This document shows positions 40,529 through 48,073 of a stretch of 48,073 nucleotides of DNA, one piece after another. Numbering within the stretch: the stretch's first letter is position 1; each line of letters opens with the position of its first letter. The DNA comes from Candidatus Limivivens merdigallinarum (lineage in GTDB: Bacteria; Bacillota; Clostridia; Lachnospirales; Lachnospiraceae): the NCBI GenBank assembly GCA_018713105.1, contig DVFT01000092.1, positions 1 to 48,073 of the forward strand. The letters run 5' to 3'. The notes under the pieces were generated by a model, which saw only the letters and a list, made by a program, of their open reading frames with translations, was not told the DNA's origin and made no database searches. The position numbers and the translations under genes are program-made.

Positions 40529-41287
40529 TTATACATGGCCCAGTGTGAGAATCTCCGGTTCCCCATCAGTGATCAGGATCGTATTCTCATAATGGGCGGA
40601 CAGACTGCCGTCGGCAGTCACTACAGTCCAGTCATCATCCAGCCATTCCACATCCGGGCGGCCGATATTGATCATCGGCTCCACAGCCAGGGTCATCCCC
40701 TTCATAAGGCGAATCCCTTTTCTTTTCTGACGGAAATTCGGAATCTGCGGATCCTCGTGAAGCGCGTGGCCGATGCCATGGCCGACCAGATCCTCCACGA
40801 TCCCATAGCCGAAGGGCTCTACATAATCGGCAATGGCATTGGAGATATCGTGGAGATGTCCTCCATCCACTGCCTTCTTGATTCCTTCAAAAAAACTCTG
40901 GCGCGTTACATTGATCAGCTTCTGGGCATCCGGGCTGATCTGCCCCACTGCATGGGTTCGGGCTGCATCTGAATGCATTCCTTTGTAGATCAGACCAGCG
41001 TCAATGCTGACAATATCACCCTCCTGCAGGTATCTGTGCTTGGACGGAATCGCATGGACAACCTCATCGTTGATGGAAATGCAAAAGGAAGCAGGATATC
41101 CATTATAGTTCAGGAAATTGGGAACACAGCCCAGGCTGCGGATGGTTTTCTCACCCAGGTGATCCAGTTCCCAAGTAGAGATGCCGGGACGGATGGCGTT
41201 TTCCAGCTCCTTGTGCACGATCTCAAGGAGCCTTCCCGCCTCTCTCATTAATTCTATTTCATTTGCAGATTTAATCGTTACTGACAT
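40529..41287 (-). CDS. map: Methionine aminopeptidase type I
   Basis: 252-aa metalloprotease that removes the initiator Met from nascent proteins. Metal-binding residues are visible in SIDAGLIYKGMHSDAARTH, GHGIGHALHE, TLAVEPMI and SAHYENTILIT. The start is at 41287 (MSVTIKSANEIELMREAGRL), with GGGAG overlapping the adk stop. The adk-map-infA order is usual for Firmicutes. Confidence 0.97.
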   Translation of the reverse strand: MSVTIKSANEIELMREAGRLLEIVHKELENAIRPGISTWELDHLGEKTIRSLGCVPNFLNYNGYPASFCISINDEVVHAIPSKHRYLQEGDIVSIDAGLIYKGMHSDAARTHAVGQISPDAQKLINVTRQSFFEGIKKAVDGGHLHDISNAIADYVEPFGYGIVEDLVGHGIGHALHEDPQIPNFRQKRKGIRLMKGMTLAVEPMINIGRPDVEWLDDDWTVVTADGSLSAHYENTILITDGEPEILTLGHV

Positions 41288-41291
41288 AGAA

Positions 41292-41975
<684 letters not shown>

Positions 41976-42015
41976 TCATAGTTTCCGGAAAGAAAAAACC
42001 CCGGATAATAATTTA

Positions 42016-42080
42016 GTGTACAACCTATCTCCGTCATCCGCCCAATCCAAGGACAGACAACGGAAGATAATGCCGTACAC
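42016..42080 (-). other. Long stem-loop in the secY-adk gap
   Basis: On the minus strand GTGTAC and GTACAC close a 65-nt element whose inner arms TATCTTCCGT and ACGGAGATA also pair with one bulge, leaving a GC-rich apical region. It begins right after the secY stop, within a 146-bp gap that is long for this operon. It is not directly followed by T, so it is not a plain terminator; a run of six T comes about 16 bases later. It could be a processing or regulatory structure. Confidence 0.5.
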
Positions 42081-42082
42081 TT

Positions 42083-43426
42083 CTATTCACTCAAAAAGCC
42101 TTTGTAATTCCGGACAAGCATCTGAGATTCAATCTGCTTTAAGGTTTCCAGGATAACGCCCACAATAATGATGATGGAGGTACCGCCAAAGGATACGTAT
42201 GCCCCAAACACACCATTAAAGAAAAGCGGAATGGTAACTACGATCAAAAGACCGCATACACCAATGAAAATCAGATTATTCAAAATCTTGTTCAAATAAT
42301 CCTGTGTCGGTTTTCCCGGACGGATACCTGGAATGAAGCCGCCCTGCTTCTTCATATTATCCGCCACTTCAATCGGATTGAAGGTGATGGAAGTATAGAA
42401 ATATGCAAAAAATACATTCAACACTGCATAGAGAATAAATCCAATCGTATAGATCGGCTGGCTTGGATTAAACCAGTTATTCTGGTTGAACATACCTAAG
42501 ATCGTAGCTCCCACACCCGTACCGCCTGTCGCTCCAGCGAAGGAAGCGATCATAGTCGGCATAGACATCAGGGAAGATGCAAAAATAACGGGAATAACCC
42601 CCGCTGTATTGACCTTCAGCGGAATAAAGCTTGACTGACCGCCTACCAGTTTCCTACCCTGCATTTTCTTTGCATACTGTACCGGTATTTTTCTCTGTGC
42701 ATCGTTCAGAACGATAACCAGCACAATCGTGATTACGATGATAGCCAGGATGATGACTGCTGCCAGCGCTCCCTTGGCGATCGTCTGCGGTGCAACGAAC
42801 TGCTCGAACAGTGTGTACATATCGCTTGGAATTCTGGAAAGGATATTGATCATCAGAACGATGGAAATACCATTTCCCACACCCTTTTCCGTGATTCGTT
42901 CACCAACCCACATCAGGAAGGTGGAACCTGCAGTCAATGCAGCTACAACCTCAATCACCGTTCCTGCCTTAACCAGGAAGCCAGCGCTGCTGTCTGACAT
43001 AACCGGAATCAACCCCTGGTTACCAAAGCCGATTGCCATTGCAGTACCTTCCAGCAGAGCCAGACCTACTGTCACGTAACGGGTAATGGCTGTAATCTTC
43101 TTTCTTCCGTCCTCACCGTCTCTGTGCATTTCTTCCAGCTTCGGGATTGCGATGGTCAAGAGCTGGATGATAATGGAAGATGTAATGTACGGGGTAATGT
43201 TCAGAGCGAAAATTGACATCTGCTCAAAGGATCCGCCGGTAAAGGCATTAAAGAAGTTAAATGCCTCACCGGTCTGACTTGCGAACCACTCCGAGAAAAA
43301 TGTCCTGTCTACGCCCGGCACTGGAAGCTGTGAGCCTAAGCGCACAACGATCAGCATCATGAATGTAAAGAATAATTTTTTGCGGATATCCTTGATCTTA
43401 AAGGCGTTACGGAGTGTTTCGAACAT
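42083..43426 (-). CDS. secY: Preprotein translocase subunit SecY
   Basis: 447-aa core channel subunit of the Sec translocon with ten membrane segments. Typical landmarks: FFTFMMLIVVRLGSQLPVPGVD (helix 1), NITPYITSSIIIQLL, RKKITAITRYVTVGLALLEG, and GFIPGIRPGKPTQDYLN before the last helices. The start overlaps the rplO stop (TAATG), giving translational coupling. Located within the ribosomal operon, as in nearly all Firmicutes. Confidence 0.99.
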   Translation of the reverse strand: MFETLRNAFKIKDIRKKLFFTFMMLIVVRLGSQLPVPGVDRTFFSEWFASQTGEAFNFFNAFTGGSFEQMSIFALNITPYITSSIIIQLLTIAIPKLEEMHRDGEDGRKKITAITRYVTVGLALLEGTAMAIGFGNQGLIPVMSDSSAGFLVKAGTVIEVVAALTAGSTFLMWVGERITEKGVGNGISIVLMINILSRIPSDMYTLFEQFVAPQTIAKGALAAVIILAIIVITIVLVIVLNDAQRKIPVQYAKKMQGRKLVGGQSSFIPLKVNTAGVIPVIFASSLMSMPTMIASFAGATGGTGVGATILGMFNQNNWFNPSQPIYTIGFILYAVLNVFFAYFYTSITFNPIEVADNMKKQGGFIPGIRPGKPTQDYLNKILNNLIFIGVCGLLIVVTIPLFFNGVFGAYVSFGGTSIIIIVGVILETLKQIESQMLVRNYKGFLSE

Positions 43427-43866
43427 TAGATCACCTCTGCTTTTCCACCAAGAGCCTCAATTTTAGCTTTTGCGCTTTCACTGAATGCATTTACCTGAAC
43501 TGTCAGTTTTTTGGTAAGCTCACCATTTCCAAGGATCTTTACTCCATCCTTCGGATTCTTGATAATGCCGTTTTCGATCAAACTTTCGATCGTTACAACG
43601 GAATCATTCTCGAATTTCTCCAGTGCGCTTACATTGATCGCTTCGATATGCAGAGTATTTCTGTTATTAAATCCTCTCTTCGGAAGACGTCTGTACAAAG
43701 GCATCTGTCCACCTTCGAATCCTACACGCGTTGCGCCGGAACGTGCTTTCTGTCCTTTATGTCCTTTACCGGCAGTCTTGCCATTTCCGGAAGCATGGCC
43801 GCGTCCTCTTCTGAAGTTATTGCTGTGCTTGGAACCAGCAGCCGGCTGTAAGCTTGATAATTCCAT
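43426..43866 (-). CDS. rplO: 50S ribosomal protein L15
   Basis: 146 aa. Glycine- and basic-rich N-terminus ([20 protein letters not shown]) and [18 protein letters not shown] are diagnostic. Binds 23S rRNA during late large-subunit assembly. Follows rpmD and overlaps secY by a base-sharing stop and start. Confidence 0.99.
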   Translation of the reverse strand: MELSSLQPAAGSKHSNNFRRGRGHASGNGKTAGKGHKGQKARSGATRVGFEGGQMPLYRRLPKRGFNNRNTLHIEAINVSALEKFENDSVVTIESLIENGIIKNPKDGVKILGNGELTKKLTVQVNAFSESAKAKIEALGGKAEVI

Positions 43867-43890
43867 GATGACACCTCCTTATTTCAAATC

Positions 43891-44073
43891 TTAGATTTCT
43901 TCTACTTCTACTAAATGTCTTACCTGGGCAACCATACCGCGAACGGCTGCGTTGTCCGGCATTTCTACTGTTTTGTGAAGCTTCTTAAGCCCAAGAGCCT
44001 CTACGGTAGCACGATGCTTCGGTTTTGCACCGATCGTAGACTTCACCAAAGTGATTTTTAATTTATCTGCCAT
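43891..44073 (-). CDS. rpmD: 50S ribosomal protein L30
   Basis: 60-aa protein with the L30 core (LKITLVKSTIGAKPKHRATV, LGLKKLHKTVEMPD). Short bacterial form of normal length. Between rpsE and rplO, with short gaps and a GGAGG site upstream. Confidence 0.98.
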   Translation of the reverse strand: MADKLKITLVKSTIGAKPKHRATVEALGLKKLHKTVEMPDNAAVRGMVAQVRHLVEVEEI

Positions 44074-44087
44074 TTCGAAGAACCTCC

Positions 44088-44597
44088 TTAACCCAGAATC
44101 TCTTCCACAGATTTTCCACGAAGTCTTGCAACCTCTTCCGGGGATTTCATCTGTTTCAAGCCGTTGATAGTTGCCAGCACAACATTCTGCTTGTTACGGG
44201 AACCCAAAGACTTGGTACGGATATTCTTGATTCCAGCCATCTCAAGCACGTTACGTGCAGGACCGCCGGCGATAACTCCAGTACCTTCCGGAGCTCTTTT
44301 CAGCAGTACAGATGCGCTTCCGAAGCTTCCAGTCCAGTCATGGGGAATACTTGCGTTCTCGTCCAGTTCAACTTTAATCAGTTTCTTTGCCGCATCCTCT
44401 TTTCCTTTGCGGATTGCTTCCGGAATTTCTGCAGCTTTTCCAAGACCTGCTCCAACATGGCCGTTTCCATCGCCAACAACTACCAGAGCTGTGAAACGGA
44501 AGTTACGTCCACCTTTAACAACCTTGGTTACACGTTTGATTGATACTACTTTTTCATTTAATTCAAGCTGACTAGCATCAATGATTTCATGTCTCAT
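44088..44597 (-). CDS. rpsE: 30S ribosomal protein S5
   Basis: 169 aa. RNA-binding N-terminal domain ([20 protein letters not shown]) and C-terminal domain ([19 protein letters not shown]) both complete. Contributes to decoding fidelity near the mRNA entry site; standard spc operon position. Confidence 0.99.
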   Translation of the reverse strand: MRHEIIDASQLELNEKVVSIKRVTKVVKGGRNFRFTALVVVGDGNGHVGAGLGKAAEIPEAIRKGKEDAAKKLIKVELDENASIPHDWTGSFGSASVLLKRAPEGTGVIAGGPARNVLEMAGIKNIRTKSLGSRNKQNVVLATINGLKQMKSPEEVARLRGKSVEEILG

Positions 44598-44617
44598 GCG
44601 TTCATCTCCTCCTTGTC

Positions 44618-44986
44618 TTAGAATTCAAGACCAGCTTCACGAGCTGCCTCAGCTAATGCTTTCACTTTACCCTGATAAATGAAGCCGCCTCTATCGAAGA
44701 CAACGGTATTGATACCTTTTTCCAGAGCCTTCTTCGCAATAACGGTCCCTAATTTTGCTGCTGCTTCCACGTTGTTGGTCTTCTCCAAGCCTTCCTTGAC
44801 ATCCTTCTGGAGGGTGCAGGCGGAAACCAGAGTTTTTCCAACAGTATCGTCGATCACCTGAGCATACATATGATTGTTGCTTCTGAACACTGCCAATCTC
44901 GGTCTCTCAGCTGTGCCGCTGAAACGATTACGGATCTTGAGGTGTTTCTTTTCACGAACTTTCGTTCTGGATTCTTTCTTAACCAT
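44618..44986 (-). CDS. rplR: 50S ribosomal protein L18
   Basis: 122 aa, full length; [20 protein letters not shown] and the C-terminal [23 protein letters not shown] are family signatures. Binds 5S rRNA with L5. Between rplF and rpsE. Confidence 0.99.
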   Translation of the reverse strand: MVKKESRTKVREKKHLKIRNRFSGTAERPRLAVFRSNNHMYAQVIDDTVGKTLVSACTLQKDVKEGLEKTNNVEAAAKLGTVIAKKALEKGINTVVFDRGGFIYQGKVKALAEAAREAGLEF

Positions 44987-45003
44987 TTTTACACTCTCCT
45001 TAT

Positions 45004-45543
45004 TTATTTCTTACCAGTCTTACCAACTTTACGTCTGATAACTTCATCGATGTACTTGATACCTTTGCCCTTGTACGGTTCCGGAGCTCTCTTCTCGCGG
45101 ATTTCAGCTGCGTACTGGCCAACTTTTTCTTTGCTGATACCTTTTACGATGATCTTGTTACCATCAACAGCGGTTTCCAGGCCTTCCGGATCTTCCATTT
45201 CAACCGGATGAGAGTATCCAAGGGACAGAACCAGCTTTTTGCCCTGTTTCTGTGCTCTATAACCTACACCGTTTACTTCCAGAACTTTCTCATACCCCTG
45301 GCTTACACCAACGATCATGTTGTGGATCAGGGTTCTGGTCAAACCGTGGAGAGATTTCATTTTCTTCAGGTCGTTCGGACGGGTTACGATTACGTGTCCG
45401 TCTTCTACCTTGATGGTCATTTCTGTAGGCAGAACTCTTTCCAGGGTTCCTTTTGCGCCTTTTACAGTAACTTTGTTGCCCTCAGCGATGTCCACAGTCA
45501 CACCTGCGGGGATCACTACGGGCTGTCTGCCGATACGTGACAT
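45004..45543 (-). CDS. rplF: 50S ribosomal protein L6
   Basis: 179 aa, complete. [15 protein letters not shown] start and the [11 protein letters not shown] signature near the C-terminus. Sits near the factor-binding region of the large subunit. The gap to rpsH is 87 bp and contains a small hairpin. Confidence 0.99.
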   Translation of the reverse strand: MSRIGRQPVVIPAGVTVDIAEGNKVTVKGAKGTLERVLPTEMTIKVEDGHVIVTRPNDLKKMKSLHGLTRTLIHNMIVGVSQGYEKVLEVNGVGYRAQKQGKKLVLSLGYSHPVEMEDPEGLETAVDGNKIIVKGISKEKVGQYAAEIREKRAPEPYKGKGIKYIDEVIRRKVGKTGKK

Positions 45544-45572
45544 GATTCATGTCCTCCTTACTTAGATTTTCG

Positions 45573-45594
45573 GAGAAGGCTTTGGTGCCTTCTC
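45573..45594 (-). other. Hairpin between rpsH and rplF
   Basis: GAGAAGGC and GCCTTCTC form a perfect 8-bp stem with a 6-base loop on the operon transcript. No T run follows, so it is not a terminator. A processing or stabilising structure is possible. Confidence 0.6.
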
Positions 45595-45630
45595 TGTTTT
45601 CAGTAACTTGCTTTCATTAAGTGCTCAATG

Positions 45631-46032
45631 CTACCACACAAACGCTAATACTTCGCCGCCGATCTGGAGCTTTCTGGCTTCCTTGTCGGTGATCACGCCC
45701 TGGTTGGTGGAGAGGATTGCTACTCCTAATCCTCCAAGAACCTTTGGCAGGTTCTCCTTGTCTGCGTACACACGAAGGCCCGGTTTGGAGATTCTCTTCA
45801 GGCCGGTGATGATCTTTTCATTCTTGTCTGCGCCGTATTTCAGCTCGATGTGGATGGTCTTGAAAGCGCCATCCTCGATGATGTCGTATTTCTTGATATA
45901 ACCTTCATCCAGAAGGATGTTGGCGATTGCGATTTTCATTTTGGATGCAGGTACATCTACTGTATCATGTTTAGCAGTATTTGCGTTACGGATTCTTGTA
46001 AGCATATCTGCGATTGGATCGCTCATTGTCAT
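45631..46032 (-). CDS. rpsH: 30S ribosomal protein S8
   Basis: 133 aa, complete; [21 protein letters not shown] start and C-terminal [17 protein letters not shown] with GGEVLAFVW end. Central 16S rRNA-binding protein. AAAGGAGG lies upstream, but the gap to the preceding rpsN gene is 321 bp, abnormally long, with a hairpin-rich insert. Confidence 0.99.
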   Translation of the reverse strand: MTMSDPIADMLTRIRNANTAKHDTVDVPASKMKIAIANILLDEGYIKKYDIIEDGAFKTIHIELKYGADKNEKIITGLKRISKPGLRVYADKENLPKVLGGLGVAILSTNQGVITDKEARKLQIGGEVLAFVW

Positions 46033-46056
46033 TTGAGATTTGCCTCCTTTTCATTT

Positions 46057-46343
46057 ATATCAGATTCCTCAGGATTTGGGGCTGGGACGCCATATGAAAG
46101 GGCTTACTTCGGAAGGGAAGAGCCCACCTCGAAACCGGAGGTTTCTCGGTGCAGGATATCATTCGCTGATATCCAAAGCGAAAGGGTACGGCGTCAGGAT
46201 GTGTGCGCTGGTGGGACGCATGCCTGCAAGTGTGTGAAACACACTTGCTTTCCGCAGCAAATCTGTCATAATTTCGTGGGCTTGCGAGCAATCCCACAAA
46301 ATTCTGCCAGCTTTTCTGCAGGCATGCTGGTTACGGCACATAT
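46057..46343. repeat. Hairpin-rich insert between rpsN and rpsH
   Basis: About 290 bp with no convincing gene, in a place where Firmicutes usually have a few tens of bases. It contains a series of perfect or near-perfect stems: GGGCT/AGCCC with CTTC/GAAG (46100-46125), GAAACC-GGA-GGTTTC (46131-46145), an 8-bp stem GGATATCA/TGATATCC (46154-46174), GCGTC/GACGC (46191-46218), a 10-bp stem GCAAGTGTGT/ACACACTTGC with a 3-base loop (46225-46247), and GTGGG-x-TTGC/GCAA-x-CCCAC (46276-46297). An 11-bp inverted pair GCATGCCTGCA (46217-46227) and TGCAGGCATGC (46317-46327) brackets the last two. It looks like an inserted intergenic repeat or a structured RNA. No other copy is in this window. Confidence 0.65.
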
Positions 46344-46353
46344 TTCATCCTGC

Positions 46354-46539
46354 TTACCAGCTTGCTTTCTTTACTCCGGGGATTTGGCCTTTGTATGCCA
46401 GCTCACGGAAGCAGATCCTGCAAATCCCGTATTTTCTTAAATAAGCGTGTGGACGACCACAGATTCTGCAGCGGTTGTATTCTCTGGTGGAGAATTTCTG
46501 TTTGCGCTGCTGTTTGATTTTCATTGCTGTCTTAGCCAT
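46354..46539 (-). CDS. rpsN: 30S ribosomal protein S14, zinc type
   Basis: 61-aa short S14 with two CxxC pairs (CRICG and CRICF) that bind zinc, the C+ form. Needed for assembly of the 3' major domain of 16S rRNA. GGAGG lies before the ATG; the gap to rplE is 56 bp. Immediately downstream is the hairpin-rich insert. Confidence 0.98.
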   Translation of the reverse strand: MAKTAMKIKQQRKQKFSTREYNRCRICGRPHAYLRKYGICRICFRELAYKGQIPGVKKASW

Positions 46540-46595
46540 GAAATTTCCCTCCTAATTATTCAAGACAATAAAAAGTCTGTAAAGCTTACTTTTTA

Positions 46596-47138
46596 TTATT
46601 TAGCAAACGGCATGTTGAACTGTGTCAGTAATTCACGAGCTTCCTCGTCGGTATGTGCTGTGGTTACGAAGATCACGTCCATACCTCTTACCTTGTCAAC
46701 CTTATCGTACTCGATCTCCGGGAAGATCAGCTGCTCTTTGATGCCCAGTGCGTAGTTTCCACGTCCGTCGAATGCGTTGGGATTCACGCCTCGGAAGTCA
46801 CGTACTCGCGGCAGAGCCAGGTTGATCAGACGATCAGCAAACTCATACATTCTGTCGCCGCGGAGGGTTACTTTACAGCCGATTGCCATACCCTCTCTAA
46901 TCTTGAAGTTAGCCACAGATTTCTTTGCTCTGGTAACTACTGCTTTCTGTCCAGTGATGGTCTCCAGATCCTTAACGGCTGACTCCAAAGCCTTGGCATT
47001 TTCTTTTGCCTCGCCAACACCCATATTGATGACGATTTTGTCCAGCTTCGGAACTTCCATGATGTTTTTATATCCGAATTTTTTGATCAGTGCGTCAACG
47101 ATCTCGCTCTGATACTTTTCTTTCAATCTACTACTCAA
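46596..47138 (-). CDS. rplE: 50S ribosomal protein L5
   Basis: 180 aa; [15 protein letters not shown] start, [16 protein letters not shown] and the C-terminal [20 protein letters not shown]. Contacts 5S rRNA and the P-site tRNA. The start is inferred as TTG at 47138, because GAGGAGG lies nine bases upstream and the length then matches the family; another TTG at 47147 directly abuts the ribosome site. Confidence 0.97.
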   Translation of the reverse strand: MSSRLKEKYQSEIVDALIKKFGYKNIMEVPKLDKIVINMGVGEAKENAKALESAVKDLETITGQKAVVTRAKKSVANFKIREGMAIGCKVTLRGDRMYEFADRLINLALPRVRDFRGVNPNAFDGRGNYALGIKEQLIFPEIEYDKVDKVRGMDVIFVTTAHTDEEARELLTQFNMPFAK

Positions 47139-47162
47139 CTTGTGCAACCTCCTCTCTCAAAA

Positions 47163-47462
47163 TTAGTCGATCACTTCTCCGGTTGCCTTGGCAACACGAA
47201 CCTTCTTGTCTCCGTCCAGCTTAAAGCCGATTCTGGTGGCTTTTCCTTTGTGGAGATACATTACGTTGGAGATGTCGATGTAAGCTTCTTTGTTGACGAT
47301 ACCGCCCTGCTGGTTTGCTGCAGACGGTTTGGTGTGCTTGGTCACCATATTTACGCCTTCCACCAGAACCTTACCGTCTTTGACTGCGAGGACTTTGCCT
47401 TCTTTGTCTTTATCTTTACCGGCGATTACCTTAACGGTGTCGCCCTTCTTGATTTTCATCAT
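47163..47462 (-). CDS. rplX: 50S ribosomal protein L24
   Basis: 99 aa with an N-terminal KOW motif ([22 protein letters not shown]) and [17 protein letters not shown]. An assembly-initiating protein of the large subunit. Two adjacent ATG codons; the first has AAGGAGG at workable spacing. Confidence 0.98.
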   Translation of the reverse strand: MMKIKKGDTVKVIAGKDKDKEGKVLAVKDGKVLVEGVNMVTKHTKPSAANQQGGIVNKEAYIDISNVMYLHKGKATRIGFKLDGDKKVRVAKATGEVID

Positions 47463-47477
47463 TTTATACGGCCCTCC

Positions 47478-47846
47478 TTATAATACTTCCGGAGCCAGTG
47501 AAACAATCTTCATAAACTGTTTTTCACGAAGCTCTCTGGCTACTGGTCCAAAAATACGGGTTCCTCTCGGAGTCTTGTCGTCTTTGATAATAACAGCAGC
47601 ATTCTCATCAAACTTAATATAAGAACCGTCTTTACGACGAGCGCCTTTTACAGTACGAACGACAACAGCTTTCACTACATCGCCTTTTTTTACAACGCCG
47701 CCTGGTGTTGCATCTTTAACGCTAGCTACGATGATGTCGCCAATATTTGCATACCTTCTGGTAGAACCGCCCATAACACGGATGCAAAGGAGTTCTTTTG
47801 CACCAGTATTATCAGCGACTTTCAGTCTAGTCTCCTGCTGGATCAT
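47478..47846 (-). CDS. rplN: 50S ribosomal protein L14
   Basis: 122 aa, exact family length; [20 protein letters not shown] start and the [14 protein letters not shown] signature. Forms an intersubunit bridge with 16S rRNA. Standard position between rpsQ and rplX. Confidence 0.99.
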   Translation of the reverse strand: MIQQETRLKVADNTGAKELLCIRVMGGSTRRYANIGDIIVASVKDATPGGVVKKGDVVKAVVVRTVKGARRKDGSYIKFDENAAVIIKDDKTPRGTRIFGPVARELREKQFMKIVSLAPEVL

Positions 47847-47864
47847 GCTGATATACCTCCTAAA

Positions 47865-48073
47865 TTATTTAACTTTCTCAACGATTTCAACAAGTCTCCA
47901 TCTCTTGTCTTTGGAAAGAGGTCTTGTCTCCATAACCCTTACGGTATCACCAATCTGGCACTCGTTGTTTTCGTCATGTGCTTTTAATTTATAAGTATTC
48001 TTTACGATTTTCTTGTAAAGCGGATGTTTTACATGGTCCTCGATAGCCACAACGATGGTCTTATCCATCTTGT
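47865..48073 (-). CDS. rpsQ: 30S ribosomal protein S17, 5' end outside window
   Basis: The visible part covers about 69 codons, including [20 protein letters not shown] and the end [14 protein letters not shown]17 in Clostridia is about 84-85 aa and the residues before MDKTI are normally present, so the Met at 48068 is internal and roughly 16 N-terminal residues lie beyond the right edge. Binds the 5' domain of 16S rRNA. Confidence 0.97.
   Translation of the reverse strand, partial: KMDKTIVVAIEDHVKHPLYKKIVKNTYKLKAHDENNECQIGDTVRVMETRPLSKDKRWRLVEIVEKVK

Noticed and set aside
46055..46341. Two minus-strand frames (80 and 60 aa) inside the rpsN-rpsH gap
   Set aside because: Their sequence follows the hairpins, they lack suitable ribosome sites and resemble no known protein.

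Overview
The window looks like chromosomal DNA of a Gram-positive Clostridia bacterium, most likely Lachnospiraceae. The evidence is a Firmicutes-type spc ribosomal-protein operon with a KOW-domain gene between map and infA, a four-Cys zinc adenylate kinase, a zinc-type S14, strong AGGAGG ribosome sites, a DUF4317 gene, and a CGAAC-N4-GTTCG LexA box. No 16S gene is present, so genus is not assigned. Nearly everything from 22 kb to the right edge is on the minus strand.

Layout. 1-312: a 53-bp tandem repeat array. 0.48-2.1 kb: split ThrE-type exporter plus a HAAS-domain protein. 2.25-4.6 kb: large secreted cell-wall hydrolase downstream of tRNA-Arg(ACG). 4.8-7.7 kb: a membrane protein, a YitT protein and a DUF4317 protein. 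7.8-13.7 kb: one apparent operon of two GT4 glycolipid-type glycosyltransferases, a TVP38 membrane protein and an OmpR-type two-component system. 13.9-17.1 kb: secreted PPC/Big2/FN3 protein with a NarL-type two-component system, divergent from an ABC-2 exporter and a MATE gene (17.3-21.9 kb). The divergent promoter is strikingly symmetric.

21.9-36.0 kb is the main accessory locus, a tightly overlapping minus-strand glycan operon. It holds a GT4, a GT2, a two-gene ABC polysaccharide exporter, a KdsB-like cytidylyltransferase, a KdsC-like phosphatase, a DRE-TIM aldolase fused to a second domain, a GT52/GT38-like transferase candidate, and three proteins sharing an uncharacterised module (LAR-D/E-G, SR, VD-x-GW-x-G), two of them fused to a HAD domain. 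Together these suggest synthesis, CMP activation, transfer and export of a glycan containing a 3-deoxy-ulosonic acid, unusual for a Gram-positive.

36.2-39.9 kb: MATE pump and TetR regulator with two identical 17-bp operators, then an SOS-controlled Y-family polymerase. 40.0 kb to the right edge: infA, KOW gene, map, adk, secY, rplO, rpmD, rpsE, rplR, rplF, rpsH, rpsN, rplE, rplX, rplN and a truncated rpsQ. This operon is interrupted between rpsN and rpsH by about 320 bp of hairpin-rich DNA with no convincing gene.

Best candidates for something undescribed are the ulosonic-acid-like glycan locus with its repeated LAR-D/E-G module, the hairpin element inside the ribosomal operon, and the symmetric divergent promoter at 17.2 kb.
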